Assembly (NCBI GenBank): GCA_018648945.1
Contig: JABGQJ010000385.1
Span: 1-7,345 of the forward strand
Source: Victivallales bacterium
GTDB lineage: Bacteria > Verrucomicrobiota > Lentisphaeria > Oligosphaerales > Lenti-02
Direction: 5' to 3'
Length of the DNA stretch: 7,345 bases
In this document: piece by piece, positions 6,327-7,345 of the stretch
Layout: each line of letters begins with the position of its first letter
Position numbering within the stretch: position 1 is the stretch's first letter
Notes under the pieces: model-generated
Database searches by the model: none
The model's input: the letters and a program-made list of their open reading frames with translations, nothing else
Told to the model about the DNA's origin: nothing
Position numbers and translations under genes: made by a program

Positions 6327-7345
6327 CTACTCGCGCAATGAACCGGGAACGCCACTCCAGAGGACGCGGCGGTGAGCATCAAGCAGAACTAGCGTCGCGG
6401 TCTCCATCCCCTTCTCGCCATCGCCGTGGGCATGGATGCGGACATCCCGCACGTTGCGGGAACGTGGCAGCTCAAGCTCCCACCATGAGGGGCTTCTGTC
6501 GGGGGAAGTGCGGCTGATGCTGTCGATGGCCCCATCGGTGGCATAGACGGCAAAGGCGTTGTCGATGGTGGTGCTCTGATAGGCCTTGCCGGTCGCGGCG
6601 ATGTTGGTACCGTCGCAGACGACGTCCACTTCGCCGAGGACAAGGGGGCGGTTCTTGCCATCGGCTTCGATCCGTATGTAGCGCACGCCTGGTGGACAGG
6701 CGGCCAGGTGCGTTCGCCCTGCGTCGGCCAGGAGCCACTGCATGCGAGCAATGGCGGCGGTTTCGAGTAGCTTGTGGGTCCGGCCCCGCCGCCAGGCGTG
6801 CCAGTAGAAGTCGGCGGTCTGCTCGCCCAGGACAAGCCAGCGGTCCTCACCAGTGATGGCGTGCAGGTGGAGGAGGGCCTCGACCAGATGGACGACGAAG
6901 AAGGTGGCGTCCTCGTAGTGGTGGCCGTCGGGAGCCGGCGCATGGGCCTTCAGCCAGTGCGCGGAGGCCCTGGCCAGCTGGTTCGCCTCCGCCAGGTGTG
7001 TCGACTTTCCGGTGACCGCGTACAGCTCGAGCCAGCCTTGGATCATCAGGGCGGTGTTGTAGGTGAAGGTCCAGGTGTTGACCTTCCCAGTCTCGGTGTG
7101 GATGCTGTCCAGCATGAGCCCGCGCCCGTCCTTCAGCGTGTCGCGGGTCCAGATCAGGACCTCCTCTGCCTGTTTGAGATAGCGCGCGCGGACCTCCTGA
7201 TCTTCCAGGTGCTTGCGGACGCGAAGGAGGGCGGTGGCGAGAGGGCCGTTGGCACAGGTGTTCTTGGTGGGGTATTTCTTCCGGTCCACATGCCAGTAGG
7301 AACCGCCGCCGGCAACCGCGTCCACGCCCTTCAGGCAGCCTTCGG
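6327..7345 (-). CDS. GH76-like glycan hydrolase with C-terminal discoidin-like module (N-terminus outside window)
   Basis: The window holds the last 338 residues; the frame is open to the right edge and the GTG at 7325 is internal. Numbering from the edge, residues 1-205 are all-helical and show GGGSYWHVDRKKYPTKNTCA then NGP (13-34), a long helix, GLMLDSI (75-81), and TWTFTYNTALMIQGWLELYA (90-109) with VTG. These resemble the barrel helices of GH76 alpha-1,6-mannanases, where W-x-x-x-N-A and W-T-Y-N-x-G are typical. The catalytic Asp-Asp pair would lie upstream and is not visible. Residues about 217-338 form beta-rich sequence (GVRYIRIEADGKNRPLVLGE then VDV; NIAATGKAYQSTT; SWWELEL) like F5/8-type sugar-binding domains. 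GH76 is a pattern-based call; related (alpha/alpha)6 families such as GH88/105 are alternatives. Likely exported, but no signal peptide can be seen. Confidence 0.65.
   Translation of the reverse strand, partial: EGCLKGVDAVAGGGSYWHVDRKKYPTKNTCANGPLATALLRVRKHLEDQEVRARYLKQAEEVLIWTRDTLKDGRGLMLDSIHTETGKVNTWTFTYNTALMIQGWLELYAVTGKSTHLAEANQLARASAHWLKAHAPAPDGHHYEDATFFVVHLVEALLHLHAITGEDRWLVLGEQTADFYWHAWRRGRTHKLLETAAIARMQWLLADAGRTHLAACPPGVRYIRIEADGKNRPLVLGEVDVVCDGTNIAATGKAYQSTTIDNAFAVYATDGAIDSISRTSPDRSPSWWELELPRSRNVRDVRIHAHGDGEKGMETATLVLLDAHRRVLWSGVPGSLRE

Noticed and set aside
6318..6327. Perfect 10-base palindrome GGGACGTCCC at the hydrolase stop codon
   Set aside because: It has no loop, is a single copy and touches the stop codon. 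Palindromes this short are common by chance in GC-rich DNA, and no operator role can be supported.
5694..6341. A 215-codon plus-strand frame opposite the sulfotransferase
   Set aside because: The minus-strand frame holds both PAPS-binding motifs, so this one is taken as a shadow.
1..7345. CRISPR array, tRNA, rRNA or self-contained defence cassette
   Set aside because: No regularly spaced repeats, cloverleaf-like sequence, rRNA-like stretch or nuclease/sensor gene pair was seen.

Overview
The window reads as a piece of a GC-rich (roughly 60%) bacterial chromosome. It carries six protein genes that all run leftward on the minus strand, plus the 3' end of an insertion sequence coming in from the left on the plus strand. 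Lineage can only be guessed. A uroporphyrinogen-decarboxylase-like protein of the expanded methyltransferase type, a PAPS-type sulfotransferase and a sugar hydrolase joined to a discoidin-like module together resemble the gene content of Planctomycetes, Lentisphaerae, Kiritimatiellae or Hydrogenedentes. No marker gene settles it.

Left edge (1 to about 400): the C-terminal part of an IS4/IS1634-like transposase and a probable element end that lies almost against the stop codon of the next gene. Positions 402-4058: a probable export operon, in transcription order a type I ABC exporter half-molecule (membrane plus ATPase domains), a HlyD-like membrane fusion protein that starts inside the exporter's stop codon (4-base overlap), and after a 100-base gap a small membrane-anchored TPR-like protein. 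No outer-membrane channel and no recognisable substrate gene are present.

Right half (4208-7345): a URO-D family protein, a sulfotransferase, and the C-terminal 338 residues of a GH76-like glycan hydrolase that ends in a discoidin-like domain and enters from the right edge. These are spaced by 76 and 147 bases, so joint transcription is possible but not shown. Strong Shine-Dalgarno sequences fix the starts of the fusion protein, the TPR protein and the URO-D protein. The exporter's start is uncertain.

How the genes might work together is inference. The exporter and fusion protein very likely form one inner-membrane/periplasm complex, and the TPR protein could be an accessory to it. The hydrolase and sulfotransferase suggest handling of a sulfated or mannose-containing glycan, but nothing in the sequence proves a link to the exporter. 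I saw no tRNA, rRNA, CRISPR array or convincing riboswitch. All intergenic gaps are shorter than 150 bases.
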